Source: an uncultured Clostridia bacterium (GTDB lineage Bacteria > Bacillota > Clostridia > Oscillospirales > Acutalibacteraceae). From it: DNA of 64,000 bases. The number at the start of each line of letters is the position of its first letter. Within the stretch, counting starts at the first letter, position 1. This document shows, piece by piece, positions 8,443-17,258 of this stretch. The notes under the pieces are model-generated. The model was not told where the DNA came from. It saw only the letters and a list, made by a program, of their open reading frames with translations, and did not search any database. The translations under genes and the position numbers were made by a program. Where the stretch lies: NCBI GenBank assembly GCA_944384905.1, contig CALWVE010000031.1:1-64000 (forward strand), in the 5' to 3' direction.

Positions 8443-8476
8443 ATGCCGTCGGACCTACATCCGACGGCATTTTTGC
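8443..8476 (+). terminator. rho-independent terminator
   Basis: ATGCCGTCGGA (8443-8453) pairs with TCCGACGGCAT (8460-8470), followed by TTTTG. Confidence 0.9.
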
Positions 8477-8570
8477 ATATAATTGTAAATTTTGTACGAA
8501 CAGGCTCTAAAAACGCCTTTCTTGCGTTATAATTAGAATAATGAAAAAATAAAAGGGAGAGGCTCTGCGG

Positions 8571-9440
8571 ATGAAACGCTGTCTGTTGATTATCAATCCT
8601 TGTGCGGGCAAAAAAACTGCTGTGAAAAACCGGACCATGATGGAGTCCGTTCTGCATGAATATGGTTATGTGTGTACAACCGTTCTGACAACCGGCCAGG
8701 GGGACGCAACCCGTATAGCGGCTGAGCGTCAGTCGGATTTTGATTTGATTCTCTGCTCCGGCGGAGACGGAACCCTCAATGAAGTTGTGGCGGGTTTAAC
8801 GCAGGTAAACAGTGTGAAGCCGCTGGGGTATATTCCTGCCGGCAGTACGAACGATTTTGCCAGTTCGCTGGGTATCTCTACAGATCCTGTCAAGGCGCTG
8901 CAGCAGATTGTAACCGGTACGCCGCATCCGATCGATTTGGGATCGTTTGGCGGGCGCACGTTTACGTATATTGCGGCCTGCGGTGCGTTTACCCGGGCTT
9001 CTTATGCAGTGGCGCAGGAAAAGAAAAATCAGTGGGGCAATTTGGCTTATATTATGGAAGGCATTCGGGAATTGCCAACAATCCGTTCTTTTCCGCTTAG
9101 CGTACAAATAGGTGAAACCCACCTGGAAGATGAATTCTGGTGGTTCTCCGTAACCAACGCCAAATCGGTTGGTGGCCTGATCCGCCTGGGAGACGAACAG
9201 GTTGCGCTGGACGACGGCAAACTGGAAATCATGCTGATCCGTCCCGGGGATGTGGCTCGGATTTTTTGGGCGCTGCAAACGCACAAATACGATATTCCGG
9301 AAATTCACTTTTGTTCTGCCGATTCCGTTTCGATATCGTCTCAGGGTGTGATTCCCTGGACACTCGATGGAGAACAGGCCGAAAGTGACGGAACCATTCA
9401 AATTAAATGTTTGCCCGGCGCTTTGAATCTGATGATTTAA
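8571..9440 (+). CDS. diacylglycerol kinase-like lipid kinase (YegS/DagK family)
   Basis: The 289-residue protein has the diacylglycerol kinase catalytic fold: LLIINPCAGKK at the start, the nucleotide-binding SGGDGTLNEVV near residue 63, and PAGSTNDFASSLGI near 90. It would phosphorylate diacylglycerol or a related lipid at the membrane for phospholipid recycling. The C-terminal half is the usual beta-sandwich domain with DDGKLEIMLI and WTLDGEQAE. GGGAGAGG precedes the start, and a TATAAT at 8528-8533 may be its -10 box. The HAD gene follows after 29 bp. Confidence 0.9.
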   Translation: MKRCLLIINPCAGKKTAVKNRTMMESVLHEYGYVCTTVLTTGQGDATRIAAERQSDFDLILCSGGDGTLNEVVAGLTQVNSVKPLGYIPAGSTNDFASSLGISTDPVKALQQIVTGTPHPIDLGSFGGRTFTYIAACGAFTRASYAVAQEKKNQWGNLAYIMEGIRELPTIRSFPLSVQIGETHLEDEFWWFSVTNAKSVGGLIRLGDEQVALDDGKLEIMLIRPGDVARIFWALQTHKYDIPEIHFCSADSVSISSQGVIPWTLDGEQAESDGTIQIKCLPGALNLMI

Positions 9441-9469
9441 AATGAGAATGGAAAGTTTGGATAAAGGAA

Positions 9470-10300
9470 ATGAAACTGGTCTTTTTGGATATTGACGGAA
9501 CACTCACACCGCCGGCCGGGCATACGATTCCTGCATCGGCGCTTGAAGCTTTGAAGCGGGCAAAGAAGAACGGACATCGCCTGTTTTTGTGCAGCGGTCG
9601 AAATCGCGAAATGTATCAGCCCATAGCGGCTCAGTTCCCGTTTGACGGCGCAATCGGATGCGCCGGGGGGTGGATTGAAATAGACGGTCAGCCGATTTTT
9701 GATTCCCCCCTCGAAGAATCTGTGGTAGAGCACACCGTTCAAATCCTGCATGACCATGATTTTTATGCGGTGCGGGAGTGTCTGGACGGCTCCTTTATGG
9801 ATGAACGCCTGACAGATTTGCTTAGCAACCCGGCGGCCGTAAAGGGCAAAGAAGAATGGCTGCGTTGGCAGAAAACCATGGGGGAGGCCTTTGGCTGGCA
9901 ACCTTCGCAGAACTATCATGGAGACGCTGTTTACAAACTTGTTTTCATCGGGTTTGACGCCGATCAGATGGCCCGTATCACGGAACTTCTGGACCCGCTT
10001 TTCCGGGTCTGTGTACATAACGCGCCCGGGGAAGCGCTGTTTAACGGCGAACTCATTCCACGAGCTTTTGATAAAGGTCGTGCGGTTGCCTGTATCTGTG
10101 AAAAATTAGGGATTTCACTTTCGGATACCGTTGCCTTTGGCGATAGCCCTAACGACTTGGAAATGCTCCAGACGGTTCAGCTTGGTTTCGCGATGGGGAA
10201 TGCACACCCGGCCTTAAAAGCGCAAATTCCACATAGTTGCCCGCGTTTTGATGAGAATGGTCTGTTTAAAGGCTTTGAAATGGCAGGGTTAATCGAATAA
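9470..10300 (+). CDS. HAD superfamily hydrolase, Cof type
   Basis: The 276-residue protein shows the HAD phosphatase motifs in order: LDIDGTLTPP (residues 6-15, nucleophile and acid aspartates), LFLCSGRN near 40, a catalytic lysine in FDKGRAV near 200, and AFGDSPNDLEML near 222. The large C2-type cap between motifs 1 and 3 places it in the Cof/YcsE group, which dephosphorylates sugar phosphates, FMN or similar small molecules. The substrate cannot be read from sequence. It is probably cotranscribed with the lipid kinase and ends at a bidirectional terminator. Confidence 0.9.
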   Translation: MKLVFLDIDGTLTPPAGHTIPASALEALKRAKKNGHRLFLCSGRNREMYQPIAAQFPFDGAIGCAGGWIEIDGQPIFDSPLEESVVEHTVQILHDHDFYAVRECLDGSFMDERLTDLLSNPAAVKGKEEWLRWQKTMGEAFGWQPSQNYHGDAVYKLVFIGFDADQMARITELLDPLFRVCVHNAPGEALFNGELIPRAFDKGRAVACICEKLGISLSDTVAFGDSPNDLEMLQTVQLGFAMGNAHPALKAQIPHSCPRFDENGLFKGFEMAGLIE

Positions 10301-10304
10301 AACA

Positions 10305-10338
10305 AAAAGCACACGGTGTCTTGCATCGTGTGCTTTTT
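10305..10338. terminator. bidirectional rho-independent terminator
   Basis: AAAAGCACACG pairs with CGTGTGCTTTT, giving an A run on the left and T run on the right. It sits between the HAD gene and the convergent GNAT gene and can stop both transcripts. Confidence 0.85.
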
Positions 10339-10387
10339 ATAGCCGGAAAAACAAATCTTTATCTCCGAAGCATTTTGTTGCCTTAAT

Positions 10388-10412
10388 AGGGAACCATCGC
10401 CGGGGGTTCCCT
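10388..10412. repeat. isolated hairpin resembling the last hairpin of the 22.2-kb element
   Basis: AGGGAACC (10388-10395) and GGTTCCCT (10405-10412) form a perfect stem. The loop side TCGCCGGGGG closely resembles TCGTCGGGGG in the last hairpin at 22318-22346, so this may be a remnant of the same intergenic repeat family. No T run follows in either direction. Confidence 0.5.
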
Positions 10413-10460
10413 GTTGAGATAACAAGCTTATCCAGCTTGAACCATCATGTGCTTTTGGTT

Positions 10461-10961
10461 TTAGAGTATTTTACGATAGAGCCGCTCCATTGAGCCGAAA
10501 TTCAGCCGTGTTTGCTCACAGGCGCCAAAGCCCAGCTTTTCATAAAATTTTCTTGCGCGGGTATTCTGTTCAAATACCCACAATATCACATCGGAATAGC
10601 CGGATTCCTGCATTTGGTTAAGCACATGGTCCATTAGCTGCGCGCCATAACCCTTGTGCCAATTGCCAGGCAGGCTATGGATACAAATGAGCTCGGCGGT
10701 GTGCGGGTTTGAACCTTCCCGATCCGGCCCACAGGCGGCGATAGCGTGCGGTTGTCCGTTAACAGATTCAATCGAGATTTGGTGGGTTCCCTGTTCCAAA
10801 ACGTGTCGGTACATCGCTTCCGCTTTAGTAAGGTCGGTATACCGCACCAGATCTTCCTTGGAAAGAATCTTTTGGAATGCGGATTTCCAGGATTCCACCT
10901 GAATGTGTGCCAGTGTTTTTTCGTCGCCCGGTTTTGCCGAACGAATGGAAACGGAGGTCAT
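10461..10961 (-). CDS. GNAT family N-acetyltransferase
   Basis: The 166-residue protein has the GNAT fold: VSIRSAKPGDEKTLAHIQ at the start, an acetyl-CoA-binding loop near residues 107-117 (HKGYGAQLMDHVL), and the closing NTRARKFYEKLGF near 135-147. It would transfer an acetyl group from acetyl-CoA to an unknown amine. AGGAGGCGAATTTA precedes the ATG. It lies 15 bp downstream of the nitroreductase gene and is probably cotranscribed with it. Confidence 0.9.
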   Translation of the reverse strand: MTSVSIRSAKPGDEKTLAHIQVESWKSAFQKILSKEDLVRYTDLTKAEAMYRHVLEQGTHQISIESVNGQPHAIAACGPDREGSNPHTAELICIHSLPGNWHKGYGAQLMDHVLNQMQESGYSDVILWVFEQNTRARKFYEKLGFGACEQTRLNFGSMERLYRKIL

Positions 10962-10976
10962 TAAATTCGCCTCCTA

Positions 10977-11762
10977 TTATCGGAATTCCACATCGTCCGT
11001 GCGCCGGGGGGCCGTTCTGGCGTAGCGAACGGCCGGATAGCCCAGCAGCATAACGGCGGCAGGCGGCTGATCCTGCATACCAAGCCATTCCCGAACAGCG
11101 GGGAGAGAGGCTGCCAGTCGGCACAGATATCCATTGTACATAGCACCCAAGCCCAAAGAAACGGCAATGAGTTCCACACACTGGGCGGCTAAACCGGCGT
11201 CCAGCGCATTGTCTGTTCCGATAAACAGAACGGCCGGCGCATTGCGGAACAGATATTCGTCTTTCGGCAGATCGTTTCTGCCTTCATAAAAATGTTTGAG
11301 CAGCCGGAGAATCCTCGGATCATTTTCAGTTGAAATCGCTTCTTCTACCGCCTTCCAGAAGATGGATTTAAACAAATCCAGATCCTTCTGAACAAATACA
11401 AAACGATTGTGCTGTGTGTTTTTGGCTGTGGCGGCGTGACGGCCGGCTTCGGCCAGCATCATCAGTTTGTCGGATTCAATTGCCTGAGACGTATAGGAAC
11501 GGACACTTCGGCGGAATTTAATGGTATTGAGCAGATTTTCCGCCGGCAGGTCAAATGTTTCCGGCGTGTATTCGATGGTAGGATCATCCGCATATTCGGG
11601 GATACGGATGGCGTTTTGCGGACAGATCGCCGCGCAATGCCCACAGAGGAAGCAGTCGCCCCGTGCCTGGGCATGGCCGTTTTGAAGAAACAGATTTTTC
11701 TGGATACAGTCGGCAACACAAAGGCCGCAGCCAGTGCACAAAGACGTATTAAGTTCAATCAT
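10977..11762 (-). CDS. nitroreductase with N-terminal 2x[4Fe-4S] ferredoxin domain
   Basis: Residues 1-60 hold two CxxCxxCxxxC clusters (CTGCGLCVADC and CFLCGHCAAICP), each for one [4Fe-4S] cluster. Residues about 85-255 form an FMN-binding nitroreductase domain (FRRSVRSYTSQAI, then AAQCVELIAVSLGLGAMYNG). Such anaerobic fusions accept electrons from ferredoxin to reduce nitro compounds, quinones or other substrates; the true substrate is unknown. GGGAGG precedes the start. It heads a two-gene transcript with the GNAT gene from the promoter at 11795-11824. Confidence 0.93.
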   Translation of the reverse strand: MIELNTSLCTGCGLCVADCIQKNLFLQNGHAQARGDCFLCGHCAAICPQNAIRIPEYADDPTIEYTPETFDLPAENLLNTIKFRRSVRSYTSQAIESDKLMMLAEAGRHAATAKNTQHNRFVFVQKDLDLFKSIFWKAVEEAISTENDPRILRLLKHFYEGRNDLPKDEYLFRNAPAVLFIGTDNALDAGLAAQCVELIAVSLGLGAMYNGYLCRLAASLPAVREWLGMQDQPPAAVMLLGYPAVRYARTAPRRTDDVEFR

Positions 11763-11794
11763 ATCAAAAACCTCCCAAATCGTATTCTATGGGT

Positions 11795-11824
11795 ATCGTA
11801 CCATGTTTGAATGCAGGTTGTCAA
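11795..11824 (-). promoter_or_regulatory. sigma-A promoter of the nitroreductase-GNAT operon
   Basis: On the minus strand TTGACA (11824-11819) and TACGAT (11800-11795) are 18 bp apart, 33 bp upstream of the nitroreductase start. Confidence 0.65.
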
Positions 11825-11876
11825 TTGAGGAGAAAACGAACGAAAACTTTCTGTTTGTCGGTCATCTTGGAAATAC

Positions 11877-11937
11877 GACAAAAAAGTAAAGATTTTGTCA
11901 AATTGAGGTTGCAAAAGTGCTCAAATCCTCCTATAAT
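11877..11937 (+). promoter_or_regulatory. promoter and possible operator of the uracil permease operon
   Basis: TTGCAA at 11909-11914 and TATAAT at 11932-11937 are 17 bp apart. Just upstream, GACAAAA (11877-11883) and TTTTGTC (11893-11899) form a perfect inverted repeat with a 9-bp centre, a possible operator. The short leader (about 55 nt) has a small GCCGG/CCGGC hairpin but no terminator, so classical PyrR attenuation is not evident. Confidence 0.7.
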
Positions 11938-11997
11938 AGTCGATGGCCGGCATAAACCGGCGGATTCTGTCAAATTTACAGTTGGAGGGTTTAGGCG

Positions 11998-13392
11998 ATG
12001 AATGAATCCAATGCACCCATTCGCGATGCGAGAAGTCTGGGTATCCCGAAAATGCTTTTGTTGGGAATCCAGCACATGTTTGCCATGTTCGGCGCAACCA
12101 TTCTGGTTCCGATTCTGGTAAACGGTTATTTTGGCGGTGAATTGAGCCACGCGCTTACCGTACAGGTTACGCTGTTCTGCGCTGGTTTCGGCACCCTGTT
12201 TTTCCACGTTTGTTCCAAGTTTAAAGTTCCGGCTTTCCTTGGTTCTTCCTTTGCTTTCCTGGGCGGTTTTGAAACCGTATCCAAATTGAGCACCGGCATT
12301 TACGAAGGAATGCCCAACGATGAAAAAGTGCTATATGCCTGCGGCGGTATCGTTGTTGCCGGCGGTTTGTATCTGCTGCTGGCACTGATCATCAAGCTGG
12401 TTGGAGTAAAGCGCGTCATGCGTTTCCTGCCCCCGGTCGTAACGGGCCCGATTATTGTCTGTATCGGCCTGGGTCTGGCCGGTTCCGCTATCAGCAATGC
12501 TTCTCAGAACTGGCTGCTGGCTATTATTGCACTGGCTGTTATCATCGTATTCAACATCTGGGGCAAAGGCATGTTCCGCATTATCCCCATCCTGATGGGT
12601 GTAGTTATTTCCTATCTGGTTGCAGTAGGAATGCATATGGCCGGCATGACCAATGCGGACGGCTCGGCTATTTTGAATTTTGCTCCGATCGCTTCCGCCG
12701 ACTGGCTGGGTCTGCCGCCGTTTGCTATCGCTAAATTCGATGTAACCGCTATTCTGGTTATGGCGCCCATTGCGCTGGCTACCATGATGGAGCATATCGG
12801 CGACATGTCCGCTATTTCCGCTACGGTAGGCGAAAATTACCTGGCTGATCCGGGTCTGCATCGTACGCTGATCGGCGACGGTCTGGCTACTTCTCTGGCC
12901 GGTTTGATCGGCGGTCCTGCCAATACCACATATGGCGAAAACACCGGTGTGCTGGAACTTTCCCGTGTACACGATCCGCGCGTCATTCGTCTGGCTGCTA
13001 TTTTTGCGATTCTTCTCAGCTTTATTCCCAAGGTTTCTTCTGTTATCAGCACGATGCCTGCCGCTATCATCGGTGGTGTGAGCTTTATGCTGTACGGTAT
13101 GATTTCTGCAATCGGCGTTCGTAACATTGTGGAAAACAAAGTGGATCTGACCAAATCCCGCAACCTGATTATTGCTGCGGTGATTTTCGTCTGCGGTCTG
13201 GGCTTCAGCAGTGGCCTGACCTTTACGGTTGCCGGCGTTTCCATCACGCTGACCGGTCTGGCTGTAGCTGCTCTTGCCGGTATTCTTTTGAATATCATCC
13301 TGCCGGGTAACGATTACGAATTCGGTGTCAACGCCAAGGGCGATCAGAGCCGCGGCGTAAGCATCAAGCCGAACGTTGAAGACGAAAAATAA
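11998..13392 (+). CDS. uraA: uracil permease (NCS2 family)
   Basis: The 464-residue protein is a nucleobase:cation symporter of the NCS2 family with about 12-14 membrane segments. Diagnostic motifs include LLLGIQHMFAMFGATILVP at residues 20-38, PPVVTGPIIVCIGLGLAG near 145, MEHIGDMSAI near 262 (the conserved glutamate that binds uracil), and GGPANTTYGENTGV near 302. The following gene is upp, so imported uracil is trapped at once as UMP. GGAGGG precedes the ATG. High codon bias suggests strong expression. Confidence 0.93.
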   Translation: MNESNAPIRDARSLGIPKMLLLGIQHMFAMFGATILVPILVNGYFGGELSHALTVQVTLFCAGFGTLFFHVCSKFKVPAFLGSSFAFLGGFETVSKLSTGIYEGMPNDEKVLYACGGIVVAGGLYLLLALIIKLVGVKRVMRFLPPVVTGPIIVCIGLGLAGSAISNASQNWLLAIIALAVIIVFNIWGKGMFRIIPILMGVVISYLVAVGMHMAGMTNADGSAILNFAPIASADWLGLPPFAIAKFDVTAILVMAPIALATMMEHIGDMSAISATVGENYLADPGLHRTLIGDGLATSLAGLIGGPANTTYGENTGVLELSRVHDPRVIRLAAIFAILLSFIPKVSSVISTMPAAIIGGVSFMLYGMISAIGVRNIVENKVDLTKSRNLIIAAVIFVCGLGFSSGLTFTVAGVSITLTGLAVAALAGILLNIILPGNDYEFGVNAKGDQSRGVSIKPNVEDEK

Positions 13393-13434
13393 TCGACTGT
13401 CTGCATAAAAGAGATTTAAGAAAGGATGTACAAA

Positions 13435-14073
13435 ATGAACTACATGGAAAATGTCACCGTTATGGATCATCCGCTGATTCAGCACAAGATTTCGATTCTG
13501 CGTGATAAGAATACGGGTACCAACGAATTCCGTAGGCTCGTAGAAGAGATTGCTATGCTGGAAGGCTTTGAAGCGCTCAGCGATCTGCCGCTGCAGGATG
13601 TAGAAATCGAAACGCCGATTGAAACCTGCATGACGCCCATGATTGCGGGCCGTAAGCTGGCGGTAGTGCCGATCCTGCGCGCCGGATTGGGCATGGTCTC
13701 TGGTATCCTGGCGCTTGTGCCCAGCGCAAAGGTAGGACACATCGGTTTGTATCGCGACGAAGTTACGCACGAACCGCATGAATACTACTGCAAGCTTCCC
13801 AATCCCATTAACGAGCGTACAATCGTTGTGCTGGATCCGATGCTGGCAACCGGTGGCTCCGCTGTAGACGCTGTATCGATGATTAAGCAGCACGGCGGTA
13901 AAAACATCAAGTTCATGTGCATCATTGCGGCGCCCGAAGGCGTAAAACGTCTGCACGAGGCACATCCTGACGTTCAGATCTATGTCGGTCATATGGATCG
14001 TCAGCTGAATGAAGACGCTTATATCTGCCCGGGTCTGGGCGATGCGGGCGACCGTATTTTCGGAACCAAATAA
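13435..14073 (+). CDS. upp: uracil phosphoribosyltransferase
   Basis: Upp converts uracil and PRPP to UMP and pyrophosphate. The 212-residue protein shows [16 protein letters not shown] near the start, the PRPP-binding [16 protein letters not shown] near residue 130, and [17 protein letters not shown] near 165, all typical. ATG 13435 is preferred over ATG 13426 because the AAAGGA site ends immediately before 13426. It is 42 bp downstream of the permease and forms the uracil salvage operon with it. Confidence 0.96.
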   Translation: MNYMENVTVMDHPLIQHKISILRDKNTGTNEFRRLVEEIAMLEGFEALSDLPLQDVEIETPIETCMTPMIAGRKLAVVPILRAGLGMVSGILALVPSAKVGHIGLYRDEVTHEPHEYYCKLPNPINERTIVVLDPMLATGGSAVDAVSMIKQHGGKNIKFMCIIAAPEGVKRLHEAHPDVQIYVGHMDRQLNEDAYICPGLGDAGDRIFGTK

Positions 14074-14081
14074 TTAAGAAA

Positions 14082-14110
14082 ATCGGCTTGCTAAGCGAGC
14101 CGGTTTTTTG
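14082..14110 (+). terminator. rho-independent terminator after upp
   Basis: CGGCT and AGCCG arms around a loop are followed by GTTTTTTG. Confidence 0.8.
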
Positions 14111-14111
14111 T

Positions 14112-14888
14112 TTATCCGTTAAAATATGTTTCTACGCCTTGTGCAATGGCTTTGGCGTAATCCCGATAGTAGGCATCAAATAATTCGTTATCCCGGTCGC
14201 TGGTGATAAACCCCATTTCCAGAATACAGCTCACCATGTTCGTGAGTCCGTTTACATTGTAATCGTCTTGCGGGTCCATCATGGTGCCGGTGCGAATTTC
14301 GCGCAAATCCATATAGCCCAATTTTTCAAATTGTTGAAAAAGCAACCTGCATAGTCTGTAATCTTCCGCCGGTTTATTGTGGGCGATCCAGGCTTCAATT
14401 CCGTTCGCTTCCTCAGGTCCGGCATACATATTCCGATGCAGTGAAATCAGCAGATCAGCGTCGTTTTCATTGGCGAATTGTGCGCGTTCGGTTGTGTCTA
14501 AGTACGAATCATCGTCCTGCGTTAGGATGACACGAAAGCCCATTTTTTCCAGCTCCTTTTTTGTGGCCAGAGCCAACCGTAGATTATCGTCTTTTTCACG
14601 CCGCAAAAGCTGCTCTCCCTGCGTGAGAATAGAGCCCGGATCTTCTCCGCCGTGGCCCGGATCGAGACAGATGGTGTAGCGCGTTTGCGGAGTTGGAGTC
14701 GGAAATGTGGGTGCGGGCAGCTCAATCGCTTCATTCGCGGCTGAAACCTGGGCGGCTTCCGCTTTTCCGATTGCCGCACGTCCGAAAAGCCCAACCATGG
14801 AGCAGGCCAGCAATAAGATAATCCCCACCGGCAGGAATGGCCTGAACCAAAAAGGAATAAAAATTCTGCTTGTCCGATTTTGTTCCAT
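14112..14888 (-). CDS. N-acetylmuramoyl-L-alanine amidase, Amidase_3 type (CwlD-like)
   Basis: The protein has one N-terminal membrane segment (residues 18-36) and a short Pro/Thr-rich linker, then a zinc amidase domain from about residue 68 that cleaves the MurNAc-L-Ala bond. Zinc and catalytic residues are visible in CLDPGHGGEDPG, LRREKDDNLRLA, LLISLHRNMY and CILEMGFITS. The 258-residue, single-domain, membrane-anchored layout resembles CwlD, which makes the muramic lactam of the spore cortex, and the host is a spore former; a general cell-wall amidase remains possible. It converges on upp. Confidence 0.88.
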   Translation of the reverse strand: MEQNRTSRIFIPFWFRPFLPVGIILLLACSMVGLFGRAAIGKAEAAQVSAANEAIELPAPTFPTPTPQTRYTICLDPGHGGEDPGSILTQGEQLLRREKDDNLRLALATKKELEKMGFRVILTQDDDSYLDTTERAQFANENDADLLISLHRNMYAGPEEANGIEAWIAHNKPAEDYRLCRLLFQQFEKLGYMDLREIRTGTMMDPQDDYNVNGLTNMVSCILEMGFITSDRDNELFDAYYRDYAKAIAQGVETYFNG

Positions 14889-15017
14889 TTTTTCGCCTCC
14901 ATCCGTTTTGTTATCATCAGTATAACATTAGGTTAGGGTAGGAAAAACGTGAATAAAATCGAATTCAACAAAAAAATTAAAATAGGGGGCAATCCAATAA
15001 AAAAGATGGTGCATTTG

Positions 15018-15046
15018 TTGACAAAAGTACCGGTTTCGGTTATGCT
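15018..15046 (+). promoter_or_regulatory. sigma-A promoter of the Nudix gene
   Basis: TTGACA at 15018-15023 and TATGCT at 15041-15046 are 17 bp apart, 27 bp upstream of the start codon. Confidence 0.75.
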
Positions 15047-15073
15047 ATGAACGTATGTGAGGAGGAATTTTCC

Positions 15074-15505
15074 ATGAAGAAAGAAAAATCTTGCGGAGCT
15101 GTCATTGCCTGCAATATAAACAATGAGGATAAAATTCTGCTGATCCGTCATCGCAACGGCGGCCATTGGGCTTTCCCGAAAGGCCATGTGGAACACCACG
15201 AAACTGAAGCTCAAACGGCCTTGCGTGAGATTCGGGAAGAAACCGGGCTTTCGGATGTTTGCCTGGATACCGGATTCCGGTATGTCAATACCTATTCTCC
15301 GAAACCGGGCGTCATGAAAGACGTGATTTATTTTGCCGCCCGTACGCAAACGCAGACGGTTGTTGTGCAGGAGGAAGAGGTGCTTTCCTATACGTGGGAA
15401 ACGCCCCAAAAGGCTCTTACGCTGGTCACGTTTGCAAATGACCGGCATTTGATCGAAGCCTATCTGGATTATTGCGCCAAAAAAGAAAAGGAGACTGGGG
15501 TATGA
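15074..15505 (+). CDS. Nudix hydrolase, possible bis(5'-nucleosyl)-tetraphosphatase
   Basis: The 143-residue protein carries a perfect Nudix box beginning GHVEHHETEA at residue 38 and ending REIREETGL, which binds the metal and hydrolyses nucleoside diphosphates linked to another group. The preceding HWAFPKGH matches the Ap4A hydrolase subgroup of Nudix proteins. ATG 15074 follows GAGGAGG; ATG 15047 lies upstream without a site. Its stop overlaps the start of the next gene, so the two are coupled. Confidence 0.92.
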   Translation: MKKEKSCGAVIACNINNEDKILLIRHRNGGHWAFPKGHVEHHETEAQTALREIREETGLSDVCLDTGFRYVNTYSPKPGVMKDVIYFAARTQTQTVVVQEEEVLSYTWETPQKALTLVTFANDRHLIEAYLDYCAKKEKETGV

Positions 15506-17178
15506 AAGAGAAGAAATCCGTTCGAAGTGTTGTGATCCAGATTGTACTGTTTTTAGCTGCGGCTTTCGTTGCCTTCTGGTTCATGCTTCCGCCTATTCAT
15601 CCCCGCAGTCCGCTGTTTTGGCAGTATGTGCTGGTTCTGATCGTAGAAGCGTTGGTGATTTTCGGATTTGCTTCTTTGAAGCAGGCTATTTTTTCCGGTG
15701 TTGCCCAGCCGCATGCGGGTTCAAACCAGGTGATCGATCTGGAAGAGCTCAAGCAGGCGCGCAAAATTTGGTTCAAACCCCGCCATGTCAAAGTTCTGCT
15801 GATTGCCGCGGCCGTTATCGTAGGCTTGGGTATTTTGGCTACGGTAGTGGGTTCTCAACTGTTTAACGCTAAAAGCTATAGCCGCCTGATTACCTATCAG
15901 GAAGGCAATTTTTCCGAAGATGTTGCGGAAATTTCCATGAACCAGATTCCGGTTGTGGATCGCGAAACCTCCATTGCCCTGGGTAAGCGCAAGCTGGGCG
16001 AAATGTCCGATCTCGTTTCTCAGTTTAATATTGCAGAAAACTATACGCAGATTAACTATAACGGACAGCCGGTTCGCGTTTCTCCGCTGATGTACGGCGA
16101 CGCGATCAAATGGCTCAAAAACATGGGCAACGGCATTCCGGGCTATATCATGGTAAATATGACAACGCAGGAAGCTTCGCTGGTTCGCCTGGATCAGGGA
16201 ATCCGCTATTCCGAAAGCGAATACTTTATGCGCAATATTTATCGTCATCTGCGTTTCCAGCATCCGACCCGCATTTTCGACGATGTCACGTTTGAAATTG
16301 ACGACAACGGCACGCCGTATTGGGTAGCTTCTACCGTAGAATACCGTATCGGCTGGTGGAGCGGATACGATATCGGCGGCGCAGTGCTGGTCAACGCCCT
16401 TACGGGTGAATCGGCTTATTATGATCTGGAAGATATTCCGTCCTGGGTCGATCAGGTTTTCAGTTCCAGTCTTGTAGTGGAACAGCTGACCTTTATGGGC
16501 AAGTACACCAACGGTTTCTTTAACTCCATTTTTGGCCAGACGGGCGTTCTGCGTCCTACGGAAGGCTATAACTATCTGGCGATCAACGATGACGTTTGGC
16601 TGTATACCGGCATGACGTCTGTGCTGGCGGATCAGTCTAACGTCGGTTTTGTACTGGTTAACCTGCGTACCAAAGAGACTAAATTTTATTCCATCCCCGG
16701 CGCGGAGGAGTATTCTGCGATGAGTTCGGCGCAAGGGCAGGTACAGCACCTCAACTACACGGCCACATTCCCGCTGCTTTTAAATGTTGCCGACCGGCCT
16801 ACGTATTTTATGTCGCTGAAAGATGCGGCCGGGCTGGTTAAGATGTACGCCTTTGTCGATGTCGCCCAGTATCAGGTTGTCGGCACGGGCGATACCGTGG
16901 ACGCCGCGCGCGATGATTATATTATGAAGCTTTCGAACGAAAATATCGAAACGCCTTCTGCGCAGGAAGATATCACGGCGCTGGTTGAAAAAATCGCTTC
17001 GGCTGTTGTAGACGGAAACACGGTTTATTATATCCGTTTGGCCGGCAGCGAAGATGTTTATACGGTTCCTGTTTCGCTTTCAGATCAGCTGCCGTTTGTG
17101 GCTGTCGGCGATCACATCACGCTTACAGTCAGTTCGACAGATAGCTTTAAGAAAGTGTTGGCGGTGAAATTTCCCTAA
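15502..17178 (+). CDS. conserved membrane protein of unknown function with large external domain
   Basis: The 558-residue protein has membrane segments near residues 10-27, 37-55 and 95-118, followed by about 440 residues that should lie outside the membrane. The outer part has repeated stretches that resemble PepSY-like modules (FEIDDNGTPYWVAST, GGAVLVNALTGESAYYDLED, GFVLVNLRTKETKFYSI), but I cannot assign a family. AAGGAG precedes ATG 15502, which overlaps the Nudix stop by 4 bp (ATGA), so translation is coupled. It ends at a strong terminator before spoIIIAA. Similar proteins exist in clostridia, but no function is known to me. Confidence 0.8.
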   Translation: MKEKKSVRSVVIQIVLFLAAAFVAFWFMLPPIHPRSPLFWQYVLVLIVEALVIFGFASLKQAIFSGVAQPHAGSNQVIDLEELKQARKIWFKPRHVKVLLIAAAVIVGLGILATVVGSQLFNAKSYSRLITYQEGNFSEDVAEISMNQIPVVDRETSIALGKRKLGEMSDLVSQFNIAENYTQINYNGQPVRVSPLMYGDAIKWLKNMGNGIPGYIMVNMTTQEASLVRLDQGIRYSESEYFMRNIYRHLRFQHPTRIFDDVTFEIDDNGTPYWVASTVEYRIGWWSGYDIGGAVLVNALTGESAYYDLEDIPSWVDQVFSSSLVVEQLTFMGKYTNGFFNSIFGQTGVLRPTEGYNYLAINDDVWLYTGMTSVLADQSNVGFVLVNLRTKETKFYSIPGAEEYSAMSSAQGQVQHLNYTATFPLLLNVADRPTYFMSLKDAAGLVKMYAFVDVAQYQVVGTGDTVDAARDDYIMKLSNENIETPSAQEDITALVEKIASAVVDGNTVYYIRLAGSEDVYTVPVSLSDQLPFVAVGDHITLTVSSTDSFKKVLAVKFP

Positions 17179-17210
17179 AAGCACTTTCGCTTAATTGAAT
17201 CGTTCATAAC

Positions 17211-17256
17211 AAAACGCCTTTGTGTGACGGAAGTCCGCAGAGGCGTTTTTCTTTTT
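17211..17256 (+). terminator. rho-independent terminator before spoIIIA
   Basis: AAAACGCCTTTG pairs with CAGAGGCGTTTT (17238-17249), followed by a T-rich tail. Confidence 0.8.
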
Positions 17257-17258
17257 GT

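Noticed and set aside
7004-8470. Long minus-strand frame opposite the M18 peptidase
   Set aside because: Antisense shadow; covers a terminator and a conserved enzyme.
11938-11997. PyrR or purine riboswitch-type leader before the uracil permease
   Set aside because: The leader is about 55 nt with only a small hairpin, and lacks a terminator or known aptamer bases.
12331-13992. Long minus-strand frame opposite the uracil permease and upp
   Set aside because: Composition is rich in His, Asn and Gln, typical of antisense shadows of GC-biased genes, and it crosses two real genes.
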